The notes under the pieces are model-generated. The model did not search any database, was not told the origin of the DNA, and worked only from the letters and a program-made list of their open reading frames with translations. The position numbers and the translations under genes were made by a program. Positions 1-7,546 of a stretch of DNA of 26,173 nt are shown here, one piece after another. Position 1 is the stretch's first letter. Each line of letters begins with the position of its first letter. This stretch comes from Clostridium sp. (GTDB lineage: Bacteria > Bacillota_A > Clostridia > Lachnospirales > Lachnospiraceae): NCBI GenBank assembly GCA_023666975.1, contig JAMPAW010000010.1, forward strand, positions 1 to 26,173. The letters are read 5' to 3'.

Positions 1-136
1 TTCTGGTTTCGGACAATTCGCAAAGATAAAAACCAAGCAGATATTTCTCATGGCAGGCAGATTAACATGACGAACCAGAGTGCAGAAATTTATTTTTCAG
101 GATCATGGCGATAAAAAATATTAAGCGATTGCCCTA
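1..136 (+). repeat. Left copy of ~135-bp inverted repeat, end of an unidentified multicopy element
   Basis: This stretch matches the reverse complement of 25932-26066 with about five substitutions and one indel (six versus five A's in an A-run). The match runs to the very first base of the window, so the element probably extends further left. The reading frame starting at base 2 is open to a TGA at 68-70, and the same frame and stop are conserved in the right copy. This suggests the 3' end of a coding sequence plus about 65 bp of non-coding end. That is compatible with an insertion sequence terminus, but I do not recognise the encoded tail (ending AGRLT) as any transposase family. Similarity stops near 136, a few bases short of the HAD gene stop codon. 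Confidence 0.85.
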
Positions 137-147
137 ACAACCTCTAT

Positions 148-765
148 CTATTCCCCGCCGGATATTCCCAGCTCCAGATATGCCGCTAAATCCTCATACC
201 CCTGAAAAAGAATCCCCCGCATTCCCATTTGTACCGCTGCGTCCACATTAATCTGCCTGTCATCAATAAAAAGACACTCTTCAGGCTTCAAGGAATAGCG
301 CTCGCACAAAAGACGGTAAAGCGCCAGATTAGGCTTCCTCATTTTCTCCACGGCGGACACAACATAGCCGTCCACCAGAGAATAAAATGAAAAGCCCGGC
401 CAATGCAGTTTATACATTTCCAGCGGATAGTTGGATAACAGATATACACGATATCCCTTCTGCTTAAGCCCGGTAATCATCGGTGCAGCATAGGAATATT
501 CCCGTACAAAATTTTGTGGCTGGCTCCAGAACTGCCGCAGCTGATGTTCATATTCCGGCATAGCCTTCAAAAACTCGCAAAACGCCTCCTTTTCCCCCAG
601 CACTCCTTCATCCATCATATCCCAATACGTTGAACAAATCATATTTTTATCAAAGGCGGCTATCACTTCGTCCGTGAATCCAAGATTAATACAGTGCTCA
701 CGCCAGCAAAAATCAATAAGCACCATGCCTACATCAAACACAACATTTCTAATGTCCCTATCCAT
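148..765 (-). CDS. HAD-superfamily hydrolase (subfamily IA, YihX-like)
   Basis: A 205-residue cytosolic protein with the HAD motifs in order. Motif I near residue 10 reads FDVGMVLI, the D-x-G form common in YihX-like proteins, where the second Asp of DxD is replaced. Motif II is LLSN near 114, the conserved Lys lies in EKMRKPNLALY near 143, and motif IV is FIDDRQINVDAA near 170. An alpha-helical cap lies between motifs I and II. Family members dephosphorylate small sugar phosphates or similar metabolites; the substrate cannot be told from sequence. The ATG at 765 has a GGAAGG Shine-Dalgarno five bases upstream. It is the last gene of the minus-strand block and is separated from the chemoreceptor gene by a terminator-like hairpin placed just before its ribosome-binding site. 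Confidence 0.88.
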   Translation of the reverse strand: MDRDIRNVVFDVGMVLIDFCWREHCINLGFTDEVIAAFDKNMICSTYWDMMDEGVLGEKEAFCEFLKAMPEYEHQLRQFWSQPQNFVREYSYAAPMITGLKQKGYRVYLLSNYPLEMYKLHWPGFSFYSLVDGYVVSAVEKMRKPNLALYRLLCERYSLKPEECLFIDDRQINVDAAVQMGMRGILFQGYEDLAAYLELGISGGE

Positions 766-784
766 AACACCCTTCCTTTCAAAA

Positions 785-823
785 AGGGCTGCTGCATAAG
801 GTTATCCCCAACACAACAGCCCT
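785..823 (-). terminator. Rho-independent terminator between chemoreceptor and HAD genes (possible attenuator)
   Basis: On the minus strand a 10-bp stem (AGGGCTGTTG pairing with CAGCAGCCCT, one G-U pair) is followed by five T's (785-781). It lies only about 20 bases before the HAD start codon and downstream of a strong -10 element at 847-852. It may simply end the chemoreceptor transcript, or it may act as a leader terminator for the HAD gene. Confidence 0.7.
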
Positions 824-846
824 GTAGCTTCTTTCACGCCTACTAT

Positions 847-852
847 ATTATA
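847..852 (-). promoter_or_regulatory. Candidate -10 element upstream of the HAD hydrolase
   Basis: A perfect TATAAT on the minus strand, preceded by a weak -35 region (GTTTTC at 17-bp spacing). If used, the transcript would begin near 840 and would contain the 785-823 hairpin before the HAD coding region. The region is AT-rich, so chance occurrence is possible. Confidence 0.4.
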
Positions 853-860
853 TCATATCC

Positions 861-1000
861 ACTAAGCTCGAAAACACCAGCTAAAGCATACCTTTCTACT
901 AAGCTCAGCAAAGCTTCGCTAAGTATTCAGGCATCGCTAAGTGGCTAGATATATATTCTCACTAAATTCGCACTGCGCTTCGCTTGTGCTCATTAAGTGC
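861..1000 (-). repeat. Cluster of degenerate CTTAG(T/C)G-type intergenic repeats
   Basis: Read on the minus strand, this gene-free stretch carries about six copies of a short motif (CTTAATGAG, TTTAGTGAG, CTTAGCGAT, CTTAGCGAA, CTTAGTAGA, CTTAGTGGA), spaced roughly 20-35 bases apart. One part (904-923) forms a 20-nt near-perfect palindrome centred on AAGCTT. The stretch follows the chemoreceptor stop codon and has no supportable open reading frame. Confidence 0.6.
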
Positions 1001-1005
1001 TCATA

Positions 1006-2706
1006 TTATATCTTAAATATTCCTATCTTCTGCTCTAATTCTTCTGCAATGGAATTCAGGCCCTGCGCCTTTTCAGCAATATCCGTCACTATGCTCGCCA
1101 CTTCAATGACAGACGCAGAGGTTTCCTCCGTAGCCGCCGCATTTTCTTCGGCAATCGACGTAAGATTATTCACCACGTCTACCACATTCACTCTTGCCTG
1201 ATCCATCTCCTTCGTCTTAGAGGAAATGGTCTGCATTCCGGCTATCGATGAAGACACGCCTTCCCGAATCTCGGTAAAAGCATTGTCTGTGCGGATAATA
1301 TGCTCGGTCTGTATACCGATAATTTCTTTTACCTGCGTCATCGTCTTAACCGCTTTTTCTGAATCCAGCAACAGCATATCAATAATCTCCTGAATCCGCT
1401 CTGCCGATTCGGTCGACTGTTCTGCCAGCTTCTGAATCTCCGAGGCAACGACTGCAAAGCCTCGACCCTGCTCCCCGGCTCTTGCTGCCTCTATTGAAGC
1501 ATTCAGCGATAACAGATTCGTTTCACTGGCAATATCCGTAATCAGCCTTGTCGCCTCGCCAATCTTTAATGCAGATTCATTCGTAACCTCTGTCTGCTTT
1601 GCAATTACATCAATATATTCATCGGACTGACGGTTAATCTCTCTTAGCTCAGACAAAATTCGCTGAGCATTTTCATTGGCACGCTGCATCTGCTTAGCGG
1701 ACGTCATCAGTTCATCTACCGTCTTACCTGTATCTTTTACCATATCGCCAATCACAATGACATTGCCAGTCGCCTCCTGCGTCTCCTCCGCCTGGCTGCT
1801 TGCCCCGTTAGCGATGTCATTCACGGCATTTTCCACCTGCCCCATCGTATTATTGGTCTCTGTAGCCCCTGTATACAATGCCTCTGCCGAAGCCGTCAGC
1901 GCACGGCTATTCTCACGGATTGCCACCACGACATTGGTCAGATGTTCCCTAAGCGTACTGAGTGCACGGGATATCATACCGATTTCATCTTTGCGCTGAT
2001 TCAGCTTAACCTGTACATCGTTTTCTGAGAAATCCATCTGGGCTACCTTATCGGTCAGTTTTCCAATTTCAATAATCGGATTGATAACAAGTATCGTAAT
2101 CAACGCTATCGCAACCCCAAAGCAGATGACAACAGAAATCACCAAACCTATGGTTCCTTTGCGGTTAATGGAATCAATAGAGTCAAACACCTCATCCTCA
2201 TCTGCGGTAACAACCAAAATAAACTGCTGATCCGCATTGACAAAGTATGCCGCATATTTATTCGCACCCTTATACTCATAACCGATAACCTTATTCTCTA
2301 CCTTTTTGCCTGCCTGAATGTCCGCCGTCACGCCCTTTACTACCGCATTCTCCACAGGCTGTCCAATCTTTTCGGGTGTTGGGTGGTATAGCATCGTTCC
2401 GTCTGCTGCAACAACATAGACATAGCTGCTCTCTACTCCCTCCAGGCCAATCCCCGCCAGATATTTTGTCAAAGTCTCTGCACTGAGTGCTTCCTCTTCT
2501 CCAACAATATCAATTTCATTGTCAATCACCAAACCATAAGCCACAGCCAAATCCTTGAGATAATTCTGCGATATCCCGGAAATCTCGTCCTTGACATTTG
2601 GTGAATAAATCAACATCATCATGACCCCTGTCACAATAATTGCCGCCGCAATTAACGCACTCAGCTTTGTGCGGACAGAGTTCACCGTCCTTACTTTCCC
2701 ATTCAT
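1006..2706 (-). CDS. Methyl-accepting chemotaxis protein with single Cache sensor domain
   Basis: A 566-residue transmembrane chemoreceptor. A first membrane helix at about 15-34 is followed by an extracytoplasmic Cache-type sensor (about 35-184, with the [21 protein letters not shown] segment typical of sCache folds). A second helix lies at about 185-208, a HAMP domain at about 209-262, and a long coiled-coil signalling domain runs to the C-terminus. The hairpin tip carries the invariant E-A-A-R-A-G-E-x-G-x-G-F-A-V-V-A signature. It should relay small-ligand binding to CheA/CheW; no che genes are in the window. The ATG at 2706 is preceded by GGAGGAG at 6-nt spacing. A monocistronic unit is likely: it has its own promoter at 2745-2773 and a terminator after it. 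Confidence 0.95.
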   Translation of the reverse strand: MNGKVRTVNSVRTKLSALIAAAIIVTGVMMMLIYSPNVKDEISGISQNYLKDLAVAYGLVIDNEIDIVGEEEALSAETLTKYLAGIGLEGVESSYVYVVAADGTMLYHPTPEKIGQPVENAVVKGVTADIQAGKKVENKVIGYEYKGANKYAAYFVNADQQFILVVTADEDEVFDSIDSINRKGTIGLVISVVICFGVAIALITILVINPIIEIGKLTDKVAQMDFSENDVQVKLNQRKDEIGMISRALSTLREHLTNVVVAIRENSRALTASAEALYTGATETNNTMGQVENAVNDIANGASSQAEETQEATGNVIVIGDMVKDTGKTVDELMTSAKQMQRANENAQRILSELREINRQSDEYIDVIAKQTEVTNESALKIGEATRLITDIASETNLLSLNASIEAARAGEQGRGFAVVASEIQKLAEQSTESAERIQEIIDMLLLDSEKAVKTMTQVKEIIGIQTEHIIRTDNAFTEIREGVSSSIAGMQTISSKTKEMDQARVNVVDVVNNLTSIAEENAAATEETSASVIEVASIVTDIAEKAQGLNSIAEELEQKIGIFKI

Positions 2707-2744
2707 CCTGTTCTCCTCCTCCGTTTATCAAATAGTCATTGTAT

Positions 2745-2773
2745 AGTATAACATTTTCTCATGCTTTTCACAA
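2745..2773 (-). promoter_or_regulatory. SigA-type promoter of the chemoreceptor gene
   Basis: On the minus strand a -35 TTGTGA (2773-2768) is followed by a 17-bp spacer and -10 TATACT (2750-2745), with an extended TG just before the -10. It lies about 40 bases ahead of the chemoreceptor start codon. Confidence 0.6.
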
Positions 2774-2846
2774 TGTTTTATTTTCAATAATGGCAAACTG
2801 TCCTATCCATAATCCTCTGCGATAAAACCGGAGGCATAAGCAGGTA

Positions 2847-3746
2847 TCAATACAGGTAACCCCACATACTTCTAATCTGTCCGCTTATCGTGTCGTAGCT
2901 CCACGACCGGCTGCTCCTTATCCGGCTGAACGGGTCATTGACCAGGAAGCCGTTCTGGTCGTATCCATAGAGAACGATAAAATGTCCGCTGGACGTAAAG
3001 TCCCCCGGACCCATAGAGCAGATAATCATTCCTCCGCTGTCCAGATAACTCTTCATTCTTCCTTCGTCTAACGATAATTCCTCGGTCTTCACGCCATAAT
3101 AGGCTGCTCCTTCCGTCATCAGACTCCACGAAGTTCCTTGCCCATAGACATAGTATCCGTTGTCTTCACTAAATGCTGCCAGCGCATCAGGTGTAGCACT
3201 CTCATCTCCGGTCAGACTGAATATCACCATCGAAAGACAGACCGGGCCGCAGCCGGATAATCCGATATTGTCATCGCCATAGGATACATAGCCCCACCTT
3301 GCGTCCCACTGCAAAAGCAGCGGATACTGCTGTTGTTTTTCGCTTGTACTAAACCCTCCTGTCGCCACAGGCTCCGAATCGGGATAATTTTTCACAAATT
3401 CAATGATTTCAGGGTTTTTCTCTAACGTTTCCAACATCACATCAGGATAAAGCTCCCGGTTTTCAAACACAGACTCCCACATATCCGTCTTGCGTATTTC
3501 TTCCGGCGTCATCTGCGAAATGCCGCCACTCCTTCCCTTCCCGAAAACCGTCTGTATGGAAGAGGCTGCAGACATATCCTTGCCGTCCATCTCTGCCAGC
3601 CATTTTATGCCTATCCCTCCCACCGTCATCAGGATAAGCACTACCCCAAAATAGAACGAAAACTGAAGAATCTTCCTTAGACGCCGCTGCTTTCTTCTCC
3701 GTCTTCGCCGCTCCATTCTGACTCTGTTCATCTGCACATCTGTCAT
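2847..3746 (-). CDS. Membrane-anchored C39-like (Peptidase_C39_2) cysteine peptidase family protein
   Basis: A 299-residue protein with a very basic N-terminus (Arg/Lys-rich, residues 9-25) and one membrane helix at about 28-47, so the bulk should lie outside the cell. Residues about 140-299 match the papain-like Peptidase_C39_2 fold. The candidate oxyanion Gln is in LLLQWDARWG (Q146), the catalytic Cys in SGCGPVCLSM (C166), His in GHFIVLYGY (H255), and Asn/Asp in VNDPFSR (270-271). The catalytic set is complete. Unlike bacteriocin exporters it has no ABC or transmembrane exporter domains, and its substrate is unknown. The ATG at 3746 has a GGAAGGGAG site about 11 bases upstream. It lies directly downstream of the VanRS-like pair on the same strand, so it could be part of that regulon. 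Confidence 0.88.
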   Translation of the reverse strand: MTDVQMNRVRMERRRRRRKQRRLRKILQFSFYFGVVLILMTVGGIGIKWLAEMDGKDMSAASSIQTVFGKGRSGGISQMTPEEIRKTDMWESVFENRELYPDVMLETLEKNPEIIEFVKNYPDSEPVATGGFSTSEKQQQYPLLLQWDARWGYVSYGDDNIGLSGCGPVCLSMVIFSLTGDESATPDALAAFSEDNGYYVYGQGTSWSLMTEGAAYYGVKTEELSLDEGRMKSYLDSGGMIICSMGPGDFTSSGHFIVLYGYDQNGFLVNDPFSRIRSSRSWSYDTISGQIRSMWGYLY

Positions 3747-3850
3747 CGTATCATTCGCTCCCTTCCTGTTTCATGTCCGAATTGTACCAAAACAGAAAGG
3801 TTTTGTTTTGCGGTTTCCATTGGAAATTTATGATATTTTTAAAAAGAAAA

Positions 3851-4927
3851 TCATACGATTTTCTGACAATCCACAGGAAGCCTTACCGTAAAGACCACGG
3901 TCTGCTTTTCGCTTTTGGCGGTAATCGTTCCGCCGTGCAGTTCTACAATCTCTTTAGAAATAGCAAGTCCCAGACCGGTACCGCCTGTACTTGAGGACCG
4001 TGCAGAGTCCACCCGGAAAAACTGCTCAAATATGCGTTCCAGCTTATCCTTAGGAATTGTTTTTCCATAATTTTTGACGACAATTTCCACCTCATCAGCC
4101 TCCATTTTCATCGAGAGAAAAATCTCCGTTTGCGGATAGCTGTAGCTTATCGCATTACGGACAAGATTGTCAAAGACCCGCTCCAACTTATCCGGATCAC
4201 AGACAATCTCTATCCCTGCCTCAATATCGGTGCGCCAGCTAAGCCCTTTCTCTGTCAGTATCGGATAAAACTCACTGACAATCTGCTCTAACATCCTGCT
4301 CAGATGAACATTCTCCGTCTCCAGCGTCAGCTGCGATAAATTAAACCGGGTAATCTCAAAAAATTCATTGATCAATTCCTCCAAACGCTCCGCCTTGTCC
4401 AATGCGATTCCCGTATACTTTCCCCTCAGTCCCTCTGAAATCTGCGGTTCATCTTGCAGCAGCGTCAGATATCCAATCACCGAGGTTATCGGCGTCTTCA
4501 AGTCATGCGCAAGATAGGTGACCAGATCATTCTTTCTCTGCTCCGCTTCCCTCGCATTTCTCTCATTGTTCAAAATCTCCACTCTGGCCTGATTCAGCCT
4601 GTTTTCCACCTCTTTCAGCGGCTGCGGCAGTTCAATCAGGCTGCTGCCCTCCCGGTAAAACTCTTCCGTTCCCCTCACCACCTCCTGCAGATAGGTGAAT
4701 GTCCTTCTTAAAAAGAAACAGAAAATGCAGACAGTCCCAAACATCATATATAGTGCAATCACCAGATTCCTGTTCATGTCAAACTCCTGAATCAGCCGAT
4801 AGAAGCGTTCATATCCATACCATACCCTGGAATGATACCAGGCCCACAGAAAATAGTAAAACAAAGTCCCCAGCGCAGCCCATATGACAATGGCAAGCAG
4901 AATCTGCAGCCACATGCGTCTTCTCAT
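3851..4927 (-). CDS. VanS-like sensor histidine kinase
   Basis: A 358-residue (from this start) membrane histidine kinase. Two membrane helices at about 7-30 and 55-73 flank a very short extracytoplasmic loop, suggesting an intramembrane or cell-envelope sensor. The H-box is YLAHDLKTPITSVIGYL (His about 141), typical of VanS relatives. The N-box (LVRNAISYS), the F-box region (IFEQFFRVD) and the G-box (GGTGLGLAI) complete the HATPase domain. The ATG at 4927 lies 13 bases past the stop of the response regulator but has only a weak ribosome site. A TTG at 4954, preceded by a G-rich stretch and overlapping the regulator gene, is an alternative start adding nine residues. No vancomycin-resistance enzymes are nearby, so the name reflects similarity only. 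Confidence 0.9.
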   Translation of the reverse strand: MRRRMWLQILLAIVIWAALGTLFYYFLWAWYHSRVWYGYERFYRLIQEFDMNRNLVIALYMMFGTVCIFCFFLRRTFTYLQEVVRGTEEFYREGSSLIELPQPLKEVENRLNQARVEILNNERNAREAEQRKNDLVTYLAHDLKTPITSVIGYLTLLQDEPQISEGLRGKYTGIALDKAERLEELINEFFEITRFNLSQLTLETENVHLSRMLEQIVSEFYPILTEKGLSWRTDIEAGIEIVCDPDKLERVFDNLVRNAISYSYPQTEIFLSMKMEADEVEIVVKNYGKTIPKDKLERIFEQFFRVDSARSSSTGGTGLGLAISKEIVELHGGTITAKSEKQTVVFTVRLPVDCQKIV

Positions 4928-4940
4928 TTTTTCTAATGGC

Positions 4941-5642
4941 CTATCCGTTTTCAATGGTATATCCAACCCCCCAGACTGTTTTGATATATTTGGGCTTTCT
5001 TGCCGGTTCGTGCAGCTTCTCACGGAGCCTTGCAATATGCGCCATTACCGTATTGTTATTATCCAGATATTTTTCTCCCCACACGCCTTCAAAAAGCTCT
5101 TCCGACGACACGACACTGCCTCTTCGCTCACACAGATACCACAAAATGTCAAATTCTATTGGAGTTAACGGCAGTTCCCGGCCGTTTAACATACATTTAT
5201 GGCTCTTCTTTGAAATGCTTAATCCCCGGATATCAATTTCCTCTGATCCACGGCTGTCCTGTCCCGGCTGGTTATAACGGGTGTATCTGCGAAGCTGGGT
5301 CTTCACCCGTGCCATAAGCTCCAACGGATTAAACGGCTTCGTCACATAATCATCTGCTCCCAATGTCAAACCGGTAATTTTGTCCATATCATCTACCTTG
5401 GCCGTCAGCATGATAACCGGAAACAAATATTTCTCCCTAATTTTCTGGCACAGCGTAAAGCCGTCCATATCCGGAAGCATAACGTCAAGAATTGCCATGT
5501 CAAGCTCATGCCCTGCAACACACGCCAATGCCTCTGCCGCATTATAAAACTTATATACCCGATAACCGTCGTTTTGCAGATAAACCTCGACCAAATCCGC
5601 TATTTCCTTTTCATCATCGACAATCATTATCCTTTGTTCCAT
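4941..5642 (-). CDS. VanR-like OmpR-family response regulator
   Basis: A 233-residue regulator. The receiver domain (residues 1-115) has the acidic pair at 9-10, phosphoacceptor Asp53 (in ILDVMLPDMDG), Thr80 and Lys102. The winged-helix DNA-binding domain at about 135-230 has the usual LTPIEFDILWYL and ending VGYTIENG. The start is the ATG at 5642, which directly begins the receiver fold and has AGGAAAGGA about 8 bases upstream. The longer open frame upstream is a read-through of the tRNA-Leu gene and is not coding. The gene is co-transcribed with the kinase immediately downstream. The likely role is transcriptional control in response to the kinase signal. Confidence 0.94.
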   Translation of the reverse strand: MEQRIMIVDDEKEIADLVEVYLQNDGYRVYKFYNAAEALACVAGHELDMAILDVMLPDMDGFTLCQKIREKYLFPVIMLTAKVDDMDKITGLTLGADDYVTKPFNPLELMARVKTQLRRYTRYNQPGQDSRGSEEIDIRGLSISKKSHKCMLNGRELPLTPIEFDILWYLCERRGSVVSSEELFEGVWGEKYLDNNNTVMAHIARLREKLHEPARKPKYIKTVWGVGYTIENG

Positions 5643-5696
5643 AACAACAAAATCCTTTCCTGACTGTACAACCGTTAATTCTTGTTTGAAGTGCAA

Positions 5697-5731
5697 AAAA
5701 GGAAACCTTTCTATATTCAAGATTTCCTTTT
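5697..5731 (-). terminator. Terminator downstream of tRNA-Leu
   Basis: A 9-bp AT-rich stem (AAAAGGAAA with TTTCCTTTT) with a 17-nt loop, followed on the minus strand by further T's. It begins a few bases after the tRNA 3' end and separates the tRNA from the two-component genes. The flanking A-run means it could work in both directions. Confidence 0.7.
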
Positions 5732-5735
5732 TAAA

Positions 5736-5819
5736 TGCGGAAGAAGGGACTTGAACCCTCACGGTGTTGCCACCACCAGATCCTTAGTCTGGCCTGTCTG
5801 CCAATTCCAGCACTTCCGC
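5736..5819 (-). tRNA. tRNA-Leu (anticodon AAG)
   Basis: An 84-nt class II tRNA on the minus strand. The acceptor stem GCGGAAG pairs perfectly with CTTCCGC. The anticodon stem CCAGA/TCTGG encloses the loop CTAAGGA, giving anticodon AAG (reads CTT, and by inosine or wobble possibly CTC). A long variable arm built on TGGTGGCAACACC is typical of leucine tRNAs. The T-loop is TTCAAGT, and the discriminator base is A. The 3' CCA is not encoded and must be added after transcription. Confidence 0.95.
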
Positions 5820-5900
5820 ATATTCTATTATATGTTCGGCCGTCACAACAGGTGACACCTCCACGGCGTGAAAACATCTGTCCAATCACAAGCCTTGTAT

Positions 5901-5929
5901 AGATTACTACTTTTTCGGAGAAAATGCAA
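5901..5929 (-). promoter_or_regulatory. Promoter of tRNA-Leu
   Basis: On the minus strand a TTGCAT -35 (5929-5924), 17-bp spacer and TAATCT -10 (5906-5901). The expected transcript starts about 75 nt before the mature tRNA. The precursor leader contains a small GTCAC/GTGAC hairpin. Confidence 0.6.
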
Positions 5930-6004
5930 CCATTAAGTGTAATTTTTTTCACTCTTTTGCCAAATTCCGTGTAGACTGCCTATCTGATACAGGCCTTGCC
6001 AGCA

Positions 6005-6046
6005 GACGTTTCCTTCGGAACATTCTCTGTCCGTTCCGGAAACGCC
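6005..6046 (-). other. Strong imperfect hairpin in the rplT to tRNA-Leu gap
   Basis: The gene-free interval 5820-6076 holds the tRNA promoter and this hairpin. An outer 9-bp stem (GGCGTTTCC with GGAAACGTC) and an inner 5-bp stem (GGAAC/GTTCC) are separated by a 3-nt bulge. It lies about 30 nt after the rplT stop codon. No T-run follows, so it is not a standard terminator. It could be an RNA 3'-end stabiliser or processing site for the ribosomal-protein transcript. Confidence 0.45.
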
Positions 6047-6076
6047 CTCAAAGACCGGATAATCCTTTACGCCCAA

Positions 6077-6433
6077 TTACGCTAATTTTGCCTTAGCAAC
6101 TTCTACTAATTTTGAAAAGCTCTCGGCATCTGACACTGCCAGCTCAGCAAGCATCTTTCTGTTCATATCCACACCGGCCAGCTTCAACCCATACATAAAC
6201 TTACTATAGGATAAACCGTTCATTCTTGCAGCCGCATTAATACGTGCAATCCACAGACGTCTGAACTGTCTCTTTCTCTGCTTTCTTCCGGCATAAGAAG
6301 AGGTGAGTGCCCTCATCACTGACTGCTTAGCCACTCTGTACTGCTTGGACCTGGCCCCTCTATATCCCTTTGCGAGCTTCAATGTTCTATTATGCTTCTT
6401 TTTTGCGCCTACGCCGCCTTTAACTCTTGCCAT
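6077..6433 (-). CDS. rplT: 50S ribosomal protein L20
   Basis: A 118-residue, very basic protein matching L20 along its full usual length, with the [34 protein letters not shown] N-terminal extension that threads into 23S rRNA and the conserved globular part ([17 protein letters not shown]). L20 is essential early in 50S assembly. In Firmicutes it also represses its own operon by promoting termination in the infC leader. It is the third gene of infC-rpmI-rplT, 24 bases after rpmI, with an AGGAGG site before the ATG at 6433. Confidence 0.98.
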   Translation of the reverse strand: MARVKGGVGAKKKHNRTLKLAKGYRGARSKQYRVAKQSVMRALTSSYAGRKQRKRQFRRLWIARINAAARMNGLSYSKFMYGLKLAGVDMNRKMLAELAVSDAESFSKLVEVAKAKLA

Positions 6434-6457
6434 TTCAAATTCCTCCTAATTCCCTTT

Positions 6458-6655
6458 TTACAGATAAGGTAAAATCTTCTTCATTACCTTCTCGTTTGAC
6501 TTATCCATCATCGTTGATTTTCTCAGATTTCTTTTTCTCTTAGCAGTTTTCTTGGTCAGAATATGGCTCTTGTATGCTTTATTTCTCTTAAGACCACCCT
6601 TTCCCGTTTTCTTAAAACGTTTAGCTGCTGCTCTGTTTGTTTTTAATTTTGGCAT
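6458..6655 (-). CDS. rpmI: 50S ribosomal protein L35
   Basis: A 65-residue basic protein with the L35 pattern: [18 protein letters not shown] at the N-terminus and the conserved [17 protein letters not shown] core. The start is set at 6655 because AAGGAGGA lies about nine bases upstream and because nearly all L35 proteins begin MPK; the upstream in-frame ATG would add six residues lying over the ribosome site. It lies between infC and rplT. Confidence 0.97.
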   Translation of the reverse strand: MPKLKTNRAAAKRFKKTGKGGLKRNKAYKSHILTKKTAKRKRNLRKSTMMDKSNEKVMKKILPYL

Positions 6656-6755
6656 GATTATTTCCTCCTTCAATGTCTCTTATCACTGGAACCACGTTCC
6701 TTCATATAATAACTCTGGTATAACCAGGTCACTCTGCACAATCAGCACATCAATG

Positions 6756-7262
6756 CTATTTCTTCTCACTCAGAAACATGATCATGCTTCTGCCCTCGAA
6801 TTTTGCCGGCTTATCCACAACGGCAATATCCTCTAACTGCTCAGCAAACTGATCCAAAATCACTTTACTCTGGTTCACATGTGCAAGCTCTCTTCCCCGA
6901 AATCTCAAAGTAACCTTCACCTTATCACCCTTTGACAAGAATTTTCTCGCCTGATTGACCTTTGTATTCAAATCATTGGTATCAATATTCGGTGACAGTC
7001 TTACTTCCTTGATATCAATCGTTTTCTGCTTTTTCCTTGCTTCCTTTTCTTTTCTTGCAAGCTCATAACGGTATTTGCCGTAATCAATAATTTTACATAC
7101 CGGCGGCTTTGCATTCGGAGCAATCTTTACCAAATCTAATTCAGCCTCTCTTGCCAGTTTAAGGGCCTCCCGGGTTGGCATAATCCCTAACTGTTCCCCC
7201 TCCGTTCCAATCAAACGGACTTCCTTATCACGAATCTGCTCATTAATCATTAACTCGCTAAT
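6756..7262 (-). CDS. infC: Translation initiation factor IF-3, with AUU start codon
   Basis: A 168-residue IF-3 with the N-terminal domain (INEQIRDKEVRLIG ... AKPPVCKIIDYGKYRYE), a lysine-rich linker (about 80-95) and the C-terminal domain (KEVRLSPNIDTNDLNTK ... LRFRGRE). IF-3 binds the 30S subunit and proofreads start-codon and initiator-tRNA selection. The start is read as ATT at 7262. AGGAGG lies nine bases before it, whereas the first in-frame ATG (7250) is 21 bases from that site. B. subtilis and E. coli infC also start with AUU, which lets IF-3 repress its own synthesis. First gene of infC-rpmI-rplT. Confidence 0.95.
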   Translation of the reverse strand: MSELMINEQIRDKEVRLIGTEGEQLGIMPTREALKLAREAELDLVKIAPNAKPPVCKIIDYGKYRYELARKEKEARKKQKTIDIKEVRLSPNIDTNDLNTKVNQARKFLSKGDKVKVTLRFRGRELAHVNQSKVILDQFAEQLEDIAVVDKPAKFEGRSMIMFLSEKK

Positions 7263-7443
7263 GTCCTTGTACCTCCTAATTATTATATAAAATGAAAAGA
7301 AGTGAATAGCATATCTATCCACTTCTATTAGAAAACCTGCATACAAATGAAAGCTGTTATATCTAATATTTAACCCAAGCGCCTGCTTGCACTAAGGTGA
7401 GAGCGGATACTCTGCTTTGTTGTCATTGTGTCATTCACACAAC
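7263..7443 (-). promoter_or_regulatory. infC operon leader, candidate L20 leader (autoregulatory)
   Basis: A transcript from the 7450-7478 promoter would carry about 180 nt before infC. Position, length and the terminal hairpin fit the Firmicutes L20 leader, an RNA that imitates the L20 site on 23S rRNA and triggers premature termination when L20 is in excess. I cannot confirm the upstream L20-binding fold by eye. The 7263-7546 gap contains no gene apart from this leader and its promoter. Confidence 0.6.
7299..7325 (-). terminator. Leader terminator (attenuator) of the infC operon
   Basis: On the minus strand GAAGTGGATAG pairs with CTATTCACTTC (11 bp, one G-U) around a 5-nt loop, followed by a T-rich tract (TTTTCATTTT). 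It ends about 35 bases before the infC start codon, so it must be read through for infC, rpmI and rplT to be expressed. Confidence 0.75.
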
Positions 7444-7449
7444 TCAGAC

Positions 7450-7478
7450 ATCTTACCATATATATTTATTCAAGTCAA
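7450..7478 (-). promoter_or_regulatory. SigA-type promoter of infC-rpmI-rplT
   Basis: Minus strand: -35 TTGACT (7478-7473), exactly 17-bp AT-rich spacer, -10 TAAGAT (7455-7450). It lies in the gap after ppk, so the ribosomal operon has its own start even if some ppk transcripts run through. Confidence 0.75.
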
Positions 7479-7546
7479 GTAAATTTTATGCCCTTCCATG
7501 GCAATTGCTTAATACCCTTCTTATTTCTTACATTTCCAACGCAGCA

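Noticed and set aside
861..1000. A CRISPR array
   Set aside because: The units are short, degenerate and irregularly spaced, with no unique spacers and no cas genes.
3851..5642. A vancomycin-resistance locus
   Set aside because: Only the regulator pair resembles VanRS; no ligase, dehydrogenase or dipeptidase genes are present.
5643..5762. A 40-residue N-terminal extension of the response regulator
   Set aside because: The upstream codons run through the tRNA-Leu 3' end and its terminator; the ATG at 5642 starts the receiver fold and has a good ribosome site.
5731..5952. A 73-codon open frame on the minus strand
   Set aside because: It is a translation of tRNA-Leu, its leader and its promoter.
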